Below, piece by piece: positions 33,585-46,300 of a DNA stretch of 64,000 bases. The notes beneath the pieces are model-generated. The model was not told the DNA's origin, searched no databases, and saw only the letters and a program-made list of their open reading frames with translations. Position 1 is the first letter of the stretch. Every line of letters starts with the position of its first letter. Both the position numbers and the translations under genes were made by a program. This DNA is from Yamagishiella unicocca (taxonomy: Eukaryota > Chlorophyta > Chlorophyceae > Chlamydomonadales > Volvocaceae): NCBI GenBank assembly GCA_003116995.1, contig BDSL01000183.1, positions 1 through 64,000 of the forward strand, read 5' to 3'.

Positions 33585-35515
33585 ATGAGCATAGATTGTT
33601 GGTTGTATAGCGGCACCAGTAATAGGGCTGCCCGTGGTCCAAATACCTGCTCGGACGTGCTCACGTTGTCGCAAGCAGCTGTCTACGTGGACCGAGAACC
33701 TCAGTCGTCAATCGGGTGGGGAAAACGTTATCCTAGCGCTACCTATACGAAGGAACGGGTTCTACATGGGCGCCTGCGCGCTTGCGCCGCCGGTGACTGC
33801 GACGTAGCCATGACAACGCAGCGATATACGTCCCAGTCGGCGCTGACTGTCCCAACCGACGCCTCACTTGATATCCTTCTTGAAGAATGGGTAAGTACAG
33901 AAGGCGACGAGGACTGCGATGACGGATCCGCATTCGAATCGGGCAACCTTTTTGGCCTGGTGGCCAACTCCACCGAGCACACGGTCGCGCTTTGCGGCCT
34001 GCGGGAAGGCGCAGCCACCTTCGAGCCCCTGATCAGCTCCTCCCAAGGACGCGCCGCAATCAACTCGCCGTTCGATATCGGTGGTCGCGGTGCACGTGGC
34101 GCGCCACGTGTCGCGCCCTGCCAAACGGACGTGCTGGGCGTGCTGCCGCGCGACACGGGCTCCTTCAGCATCCCGCGCACCACCTCCTCCCCAACAACCG
34201 CAGCCCATCGGCAAGCGCCCCTTGAGGCCGTCCCAACCGCCGCCGAAACCTCCCAGGCTGTCCGCAGCAGCTGGCCCCTGGGCGACTCGCCCCCTGGGCG
34301 GCCCTGGGCGTCCTTGGACGCTTCCCTCCCAAACAGCATCTCAACCCACGGGCCTCCAGCCGCAGCTGCCGTCGAGCCCTGCGCCGTCGCCTTCTGGGGC
34401 CCCAGCTCCTCCTTCTCCGCCGCCGACTTACCCGACCCGACCGCGCCAGCAGGCGCGCCGGCCGGCGCCGCGGCCACCACCACCTCCCGCGCCCCGCTGC
34501 TGCGCCGCCGCATCTCAACCCCCGTCGACAGGGCGAAGCGGGCGCTGCTGGCTTCGGCCGGGGAGATGTCCTTGTACTCGCAGCCGCAGCCCTCCTGGGG
34601 GGGAAGCCAGCAGGAGGCCGCCACGGCCGGCCGCGACGGCGCGGGTGGCGGCTTGGAGTGGCGGGCTGGGGCGGCAGGCTGGGATGTCCCTGCTGCGCCA
34701 GCTCAGGCCTGGCGGGCTGTACTGCCGCCCCTGCGCCCCGAGTGCGCCTTCGACTGGGGGCTGCTGCTGCCTCCGGCTGAAGGCGACGAGTCCGGGCCGC
34801 TGGGGCCCACCACGAGCATGCCGGACTTCAAGGAGCGGATGGCTCGCATCTGCCAGGCAGGTGTTGGGGCGGGGGGCCGGGGGGGGGGGATGTTTAAAAA
34901 CCGTTTTGCGCAACGGGAAAGGCGGGGCGCCGGGGGCGGGAGGGGGAGGATTGAGAGCAGGAAACTCGGGAGGGCGGTGGGGGTTTAAAGGGAATCCGCG
35001 AATCTACGGCCGACCGGAGGGGGGTTGCCCTGCGAGTTGAAGCAGCCTTGTCAGGCGGCCAGGCTGCGGCCCGCACCCTCAGCTTCCCGGGTCCGTCCGT
35101 CGCCTACATCGCCACAGCTTCCTGCCGCCAGGCTTCCCTTCGCTGCCACCCGTGTTGGTGTTAGTGTTGGTACGTAGAAATCCTTTAGCGCACGGCTTCG
35201 CACGAACGCACTCGCCGCATCTTTACGCGTTCGCGACACCCACCCCTCGTACGTTTCGTTTGGTTGTGAGTTGGCTGTTCGTTGGTTGCTCCTCCGCAGG
35301 AAGCTTGGAGCTCGGCTCCCGCCCGGAAGGTCCCCGCCTCAGTGACCGCCCTCGGCGCCTGGCAGCCGCCCTCGCACTTCGCAACCGCCTCGGCCGTCCA
35401 GGCCGCCGTCAGCATGCGCCGCTCGGATGTGATGACTGCTTACCACCACCACCACCACCACCACCACCACCAGGGGCAAGCCGCACAAGCTCTGGATCGG
35501 TTCGTGGCTCATTCC

Positions 35516-35555
<40 letters not shown>

Positions 35556-36322
35556 CGCAAGGGATCGCCTTTGCGGGCGCAATCGGCGGCGCCCCCGTTT
35601 TCCTGCCCCCGACTTGCCGCTACCCCGTGTTGCTCGCCGGAGCCCCGCCGCCACCCCAGCTCGCGCCGCTTCACTCGCAGGCCGCTGCAGCCGTTGGCGT
35701 CGGCACCGACATTTTGTACCTGTCAGGAGAGCACCAGCAGCACCAGCAGCAGCACCACCAGCAGCAGCACCACCAGCAGCAGCACCACTACCAGCAACAG
35801 CACCACCACCACCGTCCGCTGCTACAGCTTGCCAGCCACGGGGCGCAGCACTACTCGGCCGCCGTTACTGCTGAGCCGCTCCGTGACCCTTCCCTGGAGC
35901 AGGCGCCACAGGCGCCACAGGTGCCGCCGCCGCCGCCGCAGCAGCAGCAGCACCCCGCATACGGCGTCGCCGCGGCGGGCACCTCGCTCGCTGCAGCCTT
36001 CAGCAGCGGGCAGGGCTGGGACGGCAGCTCCGAGACCAGCGGGCAGCAGGCGGCGCCCACCACACTGCTGATGACCATGGCCAAGCTGGCCGCCGCTCGC
36101 TCGGCGGCTGGGCTTCCCGCCACTGGTACGGCCCCCGAGTACGACAGCGGCGCGGCCAGCAAGAAGCGCCGGCAGCGGGACGAGCAGCTGTTGCAGGCGG
36201 CGCAGGCCGACGGTTTGGGCCAGCAGCGAGTGGAGCAGGTGGTGACGATGACAATGATGTTGGCTTGCAGCGGGGAGGGGGAGCTGTCGCTGCGGGGGGC
36301 CAGCGGGCGCGTGAGGGGGTGA
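33585..36322 (+). CDS. Hypothetical low-complexity protein, probably two exons
   Basis: Not recognised. A first open segment runs from ATG 33585 (in-frame alternative ATG at 33810) to about 34857, with plausible codon composition and a block DFKERMARICQ just before a G-rich, intron-like stretch. A second segment runs from an acceptor at 35300 (CTCCGCAG) to a stop at 36322. It contains runs of nine His and twelve Pro, a Gln/His-rich region, and a basic end (SKKRRQRDEQLLQAAQ) that could be a nuclear signal. Joining both in the frame with the His/Gln runs needs a phase-0 donor at CAG|GCAGGT (a GC donor). The GT donor 3 nt later would use another frame that ends at 35874. Whether this is one gene or two is open. 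A nuclear regulatory protein is possible but is only a guess. Confidence 0.45.
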
Positions 36323-36390
36323 GCTTCTGAGGCGGAAAGGAGGCGCCTCGGGGGTGAGCTTCTGAGGCGGAAAGGAGGCGCCTCGGGGGT
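36319..36390. repeat. 35-bp direct repeat, two copies
   Basis: GTGAGCTTCTGAGGCGGAAA followed by GGAGGCGCCTCGGGG occurs twice in tandem, starting at 36319 and 36354. The first copy overlaps the stop codon of the upstream hypothetical ORF. Confidence 0.9.
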
Positions 36391-39300
36391 GGCAAGACGC
36401 GACTCGTGTTTGCTGTTGCGGGTTGGCGGTGGGGCGCTGCTGAGGAAACGAAGAGAAGCGGGGTGGGTGGGTGGGTGGTTTGGAGCGGCGGCCGGGCGGG
36501 CCTGGGGCGGGCCTGCATTCCCCCTTGATGACGTATATACTGCGGATGCCTAATTAAGCGTCATCGCTTACGAGATGACCATGCGTCCAGCAATGCGCAG
36601 CGAGGGGATCCGGATGAGGCGACGAGGGGCTCCTCAGGGGGGGGGAGGGGGTCGGTGTTGATCGAGCCAGGGTGCGAATTTTGTGGTTTGGCCTTTTAGG
36701 GGGGTTTTGGGTGTTTTTGGCCCGAGGGGCCCGTTCTGGTAGGACACAGGCTTTTGGTATCCTGGGGACCTTAAGGATGGAGGGGGTAGAAAGCCCAACG
36801 AAGAGTACAGGCGTGTGGGTTTTTGGTTCGACAGAGTGACAGAGTAGATCGTTTGGGTTTCGCGGATTAAGGCGATGGGTACCGGACACTACCTGGCTGG
36901 CTGGCCGCCGTGCGACGGGCACTATAGCGTTTTGATAATCCAGCTCCGAAGACTTTTCATGCTATCGAGTACCACCGAAGTTCGCGTTGCGTTGCATTGT
37001 GGTCGAAATTTGCGAAAGTGAACGAAGAAGCGTTTAGTTGCCTTGCTATTTCACCCGTCGGGCTGTCCCGACCCTACAACGTGGCCACGGAGGGAGAGAA
37101 TCGTACGGCATGGTGTCGCAGGTTAACAAGCCGTACAGGTTAACAAGCCGTACAGGTGCTGTCGTGCCCCGGACATTGCCCACGCACGAATTTGATCGTG
37201 TGGTTATAAACTCTTCGGCGATGGAACCCTCCTGGGGGATTCTTGCCCATGCTGACGACGCTACAGGATTGTTTGTACAGGTAGCTCGTCGGTTGTGTTT
37301 AGCCGTGTCAGGAACCCAACGATCAAGGGAGGGGCTTGTGCAGCGCGCTCATCATTTTCGAGTAGCCGCTCGTTCAGGAGCGGCACCTCCGGGGCAGCCG
37401 TCGCAATGCAGCTGCCCCTTATCACTACTTTTGAACCTGTAGATAGTTAAGAGCGTCGTACGGGTATTTTCATGCGCTGCGCCAAGCGCATCAGCACTGT
37501 GTTGCGTTGTTATCGGGAGGTGACCCTGCCTGCACGTACGACACGTCGTCGTACCCGTCGTACTTGCCTTCGACAGCGGAATGCGTCGGCAGGGTACGAG
37601 CCGGAGTGCGGCCAGGGAAGGGTAGTTTGAGCTGTTGAGCTAATTGAAGAGAATTACGTCGTCTTATTTTGTGGCGTTGGCATGGGATACGGTCGGTGTG
37701 GTGGTTCTGTTTTAGGCCAGACCAGACCAGGGCAGCGTCCACATATAATTTCGGATGCCCGGGCCAGCAGCAGTCGACTGGATGTATGCTCAGTATCGCA
37801 GCGGTTGCTTTCCCGCTTCGGCAACTACGTATTTCCTGGTTTGGCAACCCTCTTGTGTGCAGGAAGATATCCGGTATATAGCCCCGCCCGCGTCCTAGTC
37901 GCATTCTGGCTGCTTGTTGTTGGCCTGGGTTTGCAGTCGTACACTTCCGAACGCCGCGCGCGCGTTCTACACTCGTACACTCGTACATTCGGTTTGGAGG
38001 AGGCTTTGGAACGGCGCGGTTTTCCAGCGAGCTGGTTGCGAGCGACTGTTCGTACATGCATGTAGCAGGGAGGGTCGGCACGGGTGGTGGCGCAGGCGTA
38101 CCAGCCACTGCCGGGGCAGCCCGCAACAGCCTGGGTCCAACGTACATTGCGGCTCGTTACATATGCTTTTCGGGTTCGTTCACATAGTGTGTTAGGTAGT
38201 TGGATAGGAAGATCCCCGTGTTGTTAGCTAGTGCACCGCTGATCGACGTGCGTCGTTGGCAGTCACTTTTGCAGCCAGTCGCGTTGCGGTGGATGTCCGG
38301 GCCGCGCCGAATGACCCTTGGCGGTGTTGGTGCGGCCATGGACTTGGGAGGTAGGTTGGGGCGGGAGCAGGTAGGATCGGAGCGAGTGCGCGGGCCCGCG
38401 GCTCGGGCGGGTGCTTCGCTTAATGTTCTATTCGCAATTCCATCAACGTGCAAGCACCCGATCATACAGAAGGGCGCTGCTGCTGCACGAGCTGTGTTTC
38501 GTACATATGAGACAGGCATTGGAAATGTAAGCGTTGATTCTTCGCTATATGAGGCACGACAGCCTCGCCCTTGCTCGCCCTTGACCCTACGCAATGCTGG
38601 AAGAACCATCGCTCGCGTGTGCCAAAAAGAAGTAGACCAAGTTAGGATGGCCGTCATGTTGCTTCTGAGACATGACGGGGCAAAGGCCCCCAAAACGGGG
38701 AGGAACCGTCAACAGCACTTCCAGAAATGCGGCCAGGCACAACAGTGGGCGGCCACGCGAAAACCCGGGTTGGGAACGAATCGGCGCTCAATCACCATCT
38801 GCGCGCGGCCTGAGCACCAGCGCCCCATTCGCATCCAGAGCACCAGCCCCTCGCCAGCTGGCGTGCTGCAAGGTACAGGGAGCGCTGAACCCGCATGGAC
38901 CTCCGGCCCCCCTAGTGACGTCACCCATGCGTGCTACCGACGGTAGGCGGCGGTAGGCGGCACTGCTGGCGACGTCCAGCGATTGGAGGATGACTAATAG
39001 CGAGACGGGGCGACACGCGGGCTAATAGCGAGACAGGGCGACGCACACCGCTTCCCCTCTCATCCCTCCAATTGCAAGCTCGCCTGCCTACCCCGCCTAC
39101 GAGGTGTCGTGGGACGGCAGCACGCAGCGAGCGGCAGCATCGCATGCTGGCGGCCTTCTGGGTTGCTGCCGATAAGCAGTCCGCTGAGTACCGAGTACGG
39201 CGCATCGTACGGTGCATGTGCTGGGTAGATGGGTAGCTTCAACGCGGGTAGGACATGGGTGAGCGGCACGAGGTGGGGGGGGATGCGTGACCGCTGGGCA

Positions 39301-39917
39301 GCGCACAGCAGGCAGTGGATTTAGCGACTTCGCGCCTAGCGGGCTATAGCCACACATCCACCGGCGGAGGTGAACGCTGAGCCCACCAGCGCACGGCATG
39401 ATGACATGCATGGCGACGAGCAGAGCAGGGGCCAGGGGAAGTTTGGATTCGTTCCAAACGATGTGGTTCGGTTGCTTGCTGCTGGAGCGGTTGCAAAAGT
39501 GGCCAGCGCGCCCTCGTCTACTCCCGAACGCGTGCGGCCATGCACGTCTTGCAACGTTACTAGCAGGTTCGTGTGCAACAAACATTTGGTATCTCCGTCC
39601 CCTGGCTTCGCGAAGTTTGGATCCCATCAGGATCCCACATCGGATCCCACAGCCTCATGTGCTTGGCCTCAACCTCGTTTGCATTGCAAAGCCATTGTCA
39701 CAAAACGATCGCTCTGAACATAACTACACAGGTTTCCAGAAACGCGTACCGGTATTTTGCTATTTGCATCCATTCCTCCAGAATCGCTTTTTGGCAGGCG
39801 GTGCTTACAGCAAGCCTTGCCGCCTTTCAAGAAGACTTCACATCATAGCGTGTAGCAACCTGCGTCCATTTTTCAGGGCTTTCATTCCACTTGCGTAGCT
39901 GTCGGCACATCCCCAGA
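36391..39917. other. 3.5-kb interval, no gene supported
   Basis: There are several open frames (37038-37442 +, 37491-38147 -, 38200-38946 +), but none has a recognisable motif, a consistent splice context or a clear advantage over its opposite strand. A short duplication (GTTAACAAGCCGTACAGG) sits at about 37123-37155. I treat the interval as non-coding or unknown. Confidence 0.45.
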
Positions 39918-40185
39918 ATGCGAGTATTACAAGCCTGCCCTCTCCCGGCAGGGCGCGCTCAGCAGCATCAGCTGCGGGCCGGCCCGTCGCGTCGTCCGCA
40001 GCCCTTCACCTCCGTTCGTCCCCTACACAACGTCGCCTGCAGCGCAGCAGCGTCACAGAACGGCAACGGCAACGGCAACGGCGCGCACGCCAATGGCAAG
40101 GCCGCGACTGTGCGCTTCCCATCCCCCGCGGAGACGATCCGCACCATCGTTGACATCGCCAGCGAGGGCACGCTGTGCACCGTCG
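39918..40185 (+). pseudogene. First-exon fragment of a plastid GluTR-binding-protein-like gene
   Basis: From ATG 39918 the frame encodes a Ser/Arg/Ala-rich N-terminus typical of a chloroplast transit peptide, an Asn-Gly repeat linker, then FPSPAETIRTIVDIASEGTL and CTVGA. The last block matches the start of the split-barrel FMN/heme-binding domain of glutamyl-tRNA-reductase-binding protein (PGR7-like, where the pattern is AE-RTI-E-S--GTLST). The expected continuation (a WPLG-type strand) is missing. After CTVGA the frame runs into unrelated Arg/Pro-rich sequence, no GT donor sits at the break, and I find no later exon in the next 2.5 kb. It could be a truncated pseudogene, a gene with a non-canonical splice site, or an assembly break. 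Confidence 0.45.
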
Positions 40186-42828
40186 GCGCCCGCCCTCACC
40201 GGCCGGGAAGGGGCAAAAGCCGAAGGCAGCCAAACACGAGGACACGGAGAAGGCAGCACGCACAACTCAAAGCACGGGGAGGAGAACAAGCGCGTCCAGA
40301 CAACACGAACCACCTGCACCAAGCCAGCAGCGAGACGCGAGGAACGCGTCCCCAGCCAACGGCCTCCGCGACGGCTCGGGACGATATGGGCGTGCGAAAG
40401 CAGCGAAAATTTTACGAGACTCACGAGGGGACGCGAGAAGATGCGGAGCCACCCGCCTAAGCCCCATAAGGCCAGGCATCAACATGCACGAAACAACTAA
40501 GCGTCCCACGCGGCGCGGCGAACGTCACGGGGCGGTCGGCCGGCCGGCCGGCCGGCTGCCCCCGAAGGAACGCACAGCGTGTGCCGTAAGCGTGTGCCGT
40601 ACTGTCCTATGGCAGGGAGCACGTAACGGTGGTTTCGGAGGGGCAGCCGGGTGGACGAAGGTATGCGGATTTGAGCGGGCAGGCGAGGACGGGCGTGTGT
40701 CTGTGTGTGTGGGGGGAGAGAAGTGCAAGCTGGGGCCAAGCGTCTGAGGGCCCACGCTTGAGGTGCGGATGTGGCGGCCGGAGGCCCTAGGGCTGGGCCC
40801 GCGGGGCCCAGGTTTCGAGTGCGGGCCTCCGAGGAGCGGTTCGGGCTGGGCTGGGCGGTAGGGGCGGCGGGGGGGAAGGGCTGGTGGGGGGGGGCACTGG
40901 CGGACTGGTCTGGGAGACTGCACCTTTACAGGCGGGGGAGGGGCGGCCTGCAGCAGGGGCTCCCTGCTGCGGCTGTGTGTGCGGCTAAAGGATAATCCGT
41001 GAATCCACGGCCGACAAACCAAGGGCGATGAAGCTGGTGGTCCAGAAGATAGAGAGGGCCGGCGGCCTCGGGGGATCCGAGGCCGCGACTCGCCACTGTT
41101 GCGCCTGTGGCCCCCCCCCCAGGCGCCAGCTAGGCTACCATGTCGTGTAACCGGTTTTTATGCCACCTCCAGGGGCTGAGAGTTTGCCCCACGGACGGGC
41201 GGAGGGTGGGGCCCCAGGGCCGGGAACGCCGGGGCTGTTGGCTGTGGCGACATGTCGTGGACTTCGCCACAACTACCGGGATGGCAGGGGCAGGACCGTG
41301 GGCAGAATGCGGACTGCGGGGCCCGAGGGGCAGGGAACTTAAGAGGGCGCGGATACGGTACTGGGATGGCAGGGGCAGGACCGCCGCCGTGATCCCAACG
41401 CATTTCCTGCCCGCACCTCTCAAATGGCTTGGACCCATGAGGAAAGACGGCTCTCGCCAAAGCGTGTGTGTTCAACAAGGCCTCTTTTACAGTGCGTGCG
41501 TGTTTGTGTACGCGTTACCGACTGCCGCACCCGACCCCAGCCACGCATGCCTGTCGGAGCTGGACGGTCTCCGCTGCCCTCACACAACTCCCCCCCCACA
41601 CTGCCTGCCTTCGGCCGGGTGCAATGACACCTGGTACGTAAGCTAAGGCGGGAAGACAGGGGGCCGAACGGTACTGATGTGGTATATCTGTTGCGAGCCT
41701 GAAAGCTTCCTGTGCCGCGTTCCATTGTAAAAGCGGCAAGGGGGCCGGCGTGCGGGATGGACCCTAAAGACAGCCCCCGCTCAGTCCCCCCAGCACCAGT
41801 GCTTTGCCCTCGCTGAAGGCCGTGGGTGTGGAACACGACGGAGGAGCCCTACCGAATTTCCGCGCCATGTACCGGTGGCCTGAGCAAGTGTCCTCGTTAA
41901 ACACGTTGCGCCAGTTGTGGCCAAAGCGTGGCAAACTGTGCGGGCCCGTTCCGGGGCCCAACACCCATATTGTGAGAAGAAAGGAGCGCGAGAGTCGCGG
42001 ACACCATGTAATCCTTGCAACCCGCTACCTCAAAGAATGCTGAAAATGGCACGAAAACATATGTTAGGCTAAGTACCTCGTTACAAGCACGATCCTGGTA
42101 CTAGGCCACTTGTCGTTCCCAACCCTCCTGTACGATAACAAGGGCAGGGGCTTCAAACTATGTCTTATTCATAGGAGCATGCTCTTGTAGGTGACATTCT
42201 AAATGAGCCGTCAGGGCTGGGCCTCTGACTTTTGCGATTGATGCCATGACGTCTCTGCAGATGCAGAGATCCAATACCTATAGCGCAGAGATCCAATGGC
42301 TGTAATCCACATCCTCTCAGTTATTTCTTATAACATAGTGATTACGCCCCACTGAGAACCTTACGTCTGCCGGCGGAGGCACTGCGAATATCGTAAGCAG
42401 GGTGTAGCTGAGCTTTGGGCCAGTTTCCGAACTGTTCCTACGCTTCTTCGCGATGTCTCGACTAAATGTCGATTTTACGCTGTCTCGCTGCTGTTCTGAA
42501 GCGATGTACTCTGAAGGAACGGAAACAGCTGCAGGTTGCCAGGCAGCTCTGCAACGACAGCTTACCGTCCCGACTCCTGTTATTGCAGGTGAATATTACA
42601 GGATAATCATGAAGTCACAGGATCTACTCTGGGAAAGATGATTCGCTTGCCCTTCACGAGTCCCAATTGTGGAAGGACATCCTGCTGCTGGACATCCTGC
42701 CAGCGCGCTGCACCATCACCATAGACAGGGCAGAAGCTCAAGGCACTCCTACAACTATAGGTGGGCAGAAGGGTTGTGGCTCGTGCATATAGAGCGAGTG
42801 ACTTGAGGCCTCCCTCGCACGCAGCTAT
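40186..42828. other. 2.6-kb interval without a supported gene
   Basis: It contains a (CCGG)-rich run at about 40540, copies of two interspersed repeats seen in introns (AATCCGTGAATCCACGGCCG at about 40992; CCATGTCGTGTAACCGG at about 41138), and a duplicated GGGATGGCAGGGGCAGGACC (about 41279 and 41363). The repeat copies suggest intron-like or repeat-derived sequence. No conserved ORF. Confidence 0.45.
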
Positions 42829-42856
42829 CCCTATGGCAGCCAAATCGTCGTAAAGG
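42829..42856 (+). repeat. Left terminal inverted repeat
   Basis: Begins CCCTATGGCAGCCAAATCGT and continues CGTAAAGG. It pairs with 53238-53265. The flanking TAT precedes it. Confidence 0.85.
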
Positions 42857-43371
42857 CCTCGTAAAAGCCTTACGAGCTTTCATAAGAGCCCTCGTAAGAG
42901 CCCTCATAATCGTTTACGAGCTGTCATTATGACGGTTCCTAAGTTCGTTACCGCATACGAAGGCCCTACGACTCTTACGAGCCTTTTAAGACGAGACCTT
43001 TAAATGCGTCGTAACCTCTTACGACTTGTTTTAGTGGGGTAAGCACCGTGCAGGCTCGCCAACTTCGGCGCATTTACACCGTTCAGTGCATCGCAGAGGC
43101 TTCATCCACCTAGAACCTTTTGTAACTCTCAATTATGGACTGATTTGAGTTTACAATCTGCGCTCAGTATGTCTGAGCACGCTCGAAGCTCAGAGACCGG
43201 CCCGGTGTCCCGTACGTCTAGCTACCTACATACATACGTGAATACCTCTCTTAGTGTTTCATCACTGTCTCGTATCAATTGCTGCCGTTCTAACCTATTC
43301 GTTATCCCAGAAACGATGCTACCCCACGACTAGGGAGTTGCGTGGAAACTCAGCCAGCGCTGCAGCGGGGT

Positions 43372-46300
43372 CGGAGACCGGCCCGGTCTCGGATCAATTA
43401 ATACCGTTTTTATCCACACTGGCTCCTGGAAACGATGCAAACCCACGAAGAGGCAGCTGCACGCAAACCCAGCGCTGCGGGGTCGGAGACCGGCCCGGTC
43501 TGGGATCGATTGCTACCGTTCTAATCAACACTGTCTCCCGGAAACGATGCAAACCCACGAAGAGGCAGCTGCACGCAAACCCAGCGCTGCGGGGTCGGAG
43601 ACCGGCCCGGTCTCGGATCGATTGCTACCGTTCTAATCAACACTGTCTCCCGGAAACGATGCAAACCCATGAAGAGGCAGCTGCACGCAAACCCAGCGCT
43701 GCGGGGTCGGAGACCGGCCCGGTCTCGGATCAATTAATACCGTTTTTATCCACACTGGCTCCTGGAAACGATGCAAACCCACGAAGAGGCAGCTGCACGC
43801 AAACCCAGCGCTGCGGGGTCGGAGACCGGCCCGGTCTCGGATCAATTAATACCGTTTTTATCCACACTGGCTCCTGGAAACGATGCAAACCCACGAAGAG
43901 GCAGCTGCACGCAAACCCAGCGCTGCGGGGTCGGAGACCGGCCCGGTCTGGGATCGATTGCTACCGTTCTAATCAACACTGTCTCCCGGAAACGATGCAA
44001 ACCCACGAAGAGGCAGCTGCACGCAAACCCAGCGCTGCGGGGTCGGAGACCGGCCCGGTCTGGGATCGATTGCTACCGTTCTAATCAACACTGTCTCCCG
44101 GAAACGATGCAAACCCACGAAGAGGCAGCTGCACGCAAACCCAGCGCTGCGGGGTCGGAGACCGGCCCGGTCTGGGATCGATTGCTACCGTTCTAATCAA
44201 CACTGTCTCCCGGAAACGATGCAAACCCACGAAGAGGCAGCTGCACGCAAACCCAGCGCTGCGGGGTCGGAGACCGGCCCGGTCTCGGATCGATTGCTAC
44301 CGTTCTAATCAACACTGTCTCCCGGAAACGATGCAAACCCATGAAGAGGCAGCTGCACGCAAACCCAGCGCTGCGGGGTCGGAGACCGGCCCGGTCTCGG
44401 ATCAATTAATACCGTTTTTATCCACACTGGCTCCTGAAAACGATGCAAACCCACGAAGAGGCAGCTGCACGCAAACCCAGCGCTGCGGGGTCGGAGACCG
44501 GCCCGGTCTCGGATCAATTAATACCGTTTTTATCCACACTGGCTCCTGGAAACGATGCAAACCCACGAAGAGGCAGCTGCACGCAAACCCACGCAGCGCT
44601 GCGGGGTCGGAGACCGGCCCGGTCTGGGATCGATTGCTACCGTTCTAATCAACACTGTCTCCCGGAAACGATGCAAACCCACGAAGAGGCAGCTGCACGC
44701 AAACCCAGCGCTGCGGGGTCGGAGACCGGCCCGGTCTGGGATCGATTGCTACCGTTCTAATCAACAATGTCTCCCGGAAACGATGCAAACCCACGAAGAG
44801 GCAGCTGCACGCAAACCCAGCGCTGCGGGGTCGGAGACCGGCCCGGTCTCGGATCAATTAATACCGTTTTTATCCACACTGGCTCCTGGAAACGATGCAA
44901 ACCCACGAAGAGGCAGCTGCACGCAAACCCAGCGCTGCGGGGTCGGAGACCGGCCCGGTCTGGGATCGATTGCTACCGTTCTAATCAACACTGTCTCCCG
45001 GAAACGATGCAAACCCACGAAGAGGCAGCTGCACGCAAACCCAGCGCTGCGGGGTCGGAGACCGGCCCGGTCTCGGATCGATTGCTACCGTTCTAATCAA
45101 CACTGTCTCCCGGAAACGATGCAAACCCATGAAGAGGCAGCTGCACGCAAACCCAGCGCTGCGGGGTCGGAGACCGGCCCGGTCTCGGATCAATTAATAC
45201 CGTTTTTATCCACACTGGCTCCTGGAAACGATGCAAACCCACGAAGAGGCAGCTGCACGCAAACCCAGCGCAGCGGGGTCGGAGACCGGCCCGGTCTCGG
45301 ATCAATTAATACCGTTTTTATCCACACTGGCTCCTGGAAACGATGCAAACCCACGAAGAGGCAGCTGCACGCAAACCCAGCGCTGCGGGGTCGGAGACCG
45401 GCCCGGTCTGGGATCGATTGCTACCGTTCTAATCAACACTGTCTCCCGGAAACGATGCAAACCCACGAAGAGGCAGCTGCACGCAAACCCAGCGCTGCGG
45501 GGTCGGAGACCGGCCCGGTCTCGGATCGATTGCTACCGTTCTAATCAACACTGTCTCCCGGAAACGATGCAAACCCATGAAGAGGCAGCTGCACGCAAAC
45601 CCAGCGCTGCGGGGTCGGAGACCGGCCCGGTCTCGGATCAATTAATACCGTTTTTATCCACACTGGCTCCTGGAAACGATGCAAACCCACGAAGAGGCAG
45701 CTGCACGCAAACCCAGCGCTGCGGGGTCGGAGACCGGCCCGGTCTCGGATCAATTAATACCGTTTTTATCCACACTGGCTCCTGGAAACGATGCAAACCC
45801 ACGAAGAGGCAGCTGCACGCAAACCCAGCGCTGCGGGGTCGGAGACCGGCCCGGTCTGGGATCGATTGCTACCGTTCTAATCAACACTGTCTCCCGGAAA
45901 CGATGCAAACCCACGAAGAGGCAGCTGCACGCAAACCCAGCGCTGCGGGGTCGGAGACCGGCCCGGTCTGGGATCGATTGCTACCGTTCTAATCAACACT
46001 GTCTCCCGGAAACGATGCAAACCCACGAAGAGGCAGCTGCACGCAAACCCAGCGCTGCGGGGTCGGAGACCGGCCCGGTCTGGGATCGATTGCTACCGTT
46101 CTAATCAACACTGTCTCCCGGAAACGATGCAAACCCACGAAGAGGCAGCTGCACGCAAACCCAGCGCTGCGGGGTCGGAGACCGGCCCGGTCTCGGATCG
46201 ATTGCTACCGTTCTAATCAACACTGTCTCCCGGAAACGATGCAAACCCACGAAGAGGCAGCTGCACGCAAACCCAGCGCTGCGGGGTCGGAGACCGGCCC

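Noticed and set aside
33743..34624. 293-codon antisense ORF opposite the hypothetical gene
   Set aside because: The sense frame is longer and leads into a plausible donor region. The antisense frame has no supporting feature.
38200..38946. 248-codon ORF on the + strand
   Set aside because: No motif, no splice or promoter context, composition like the surrounding non-coding DNA, and an overlapping antisense ORF. I could not support it as a gene.
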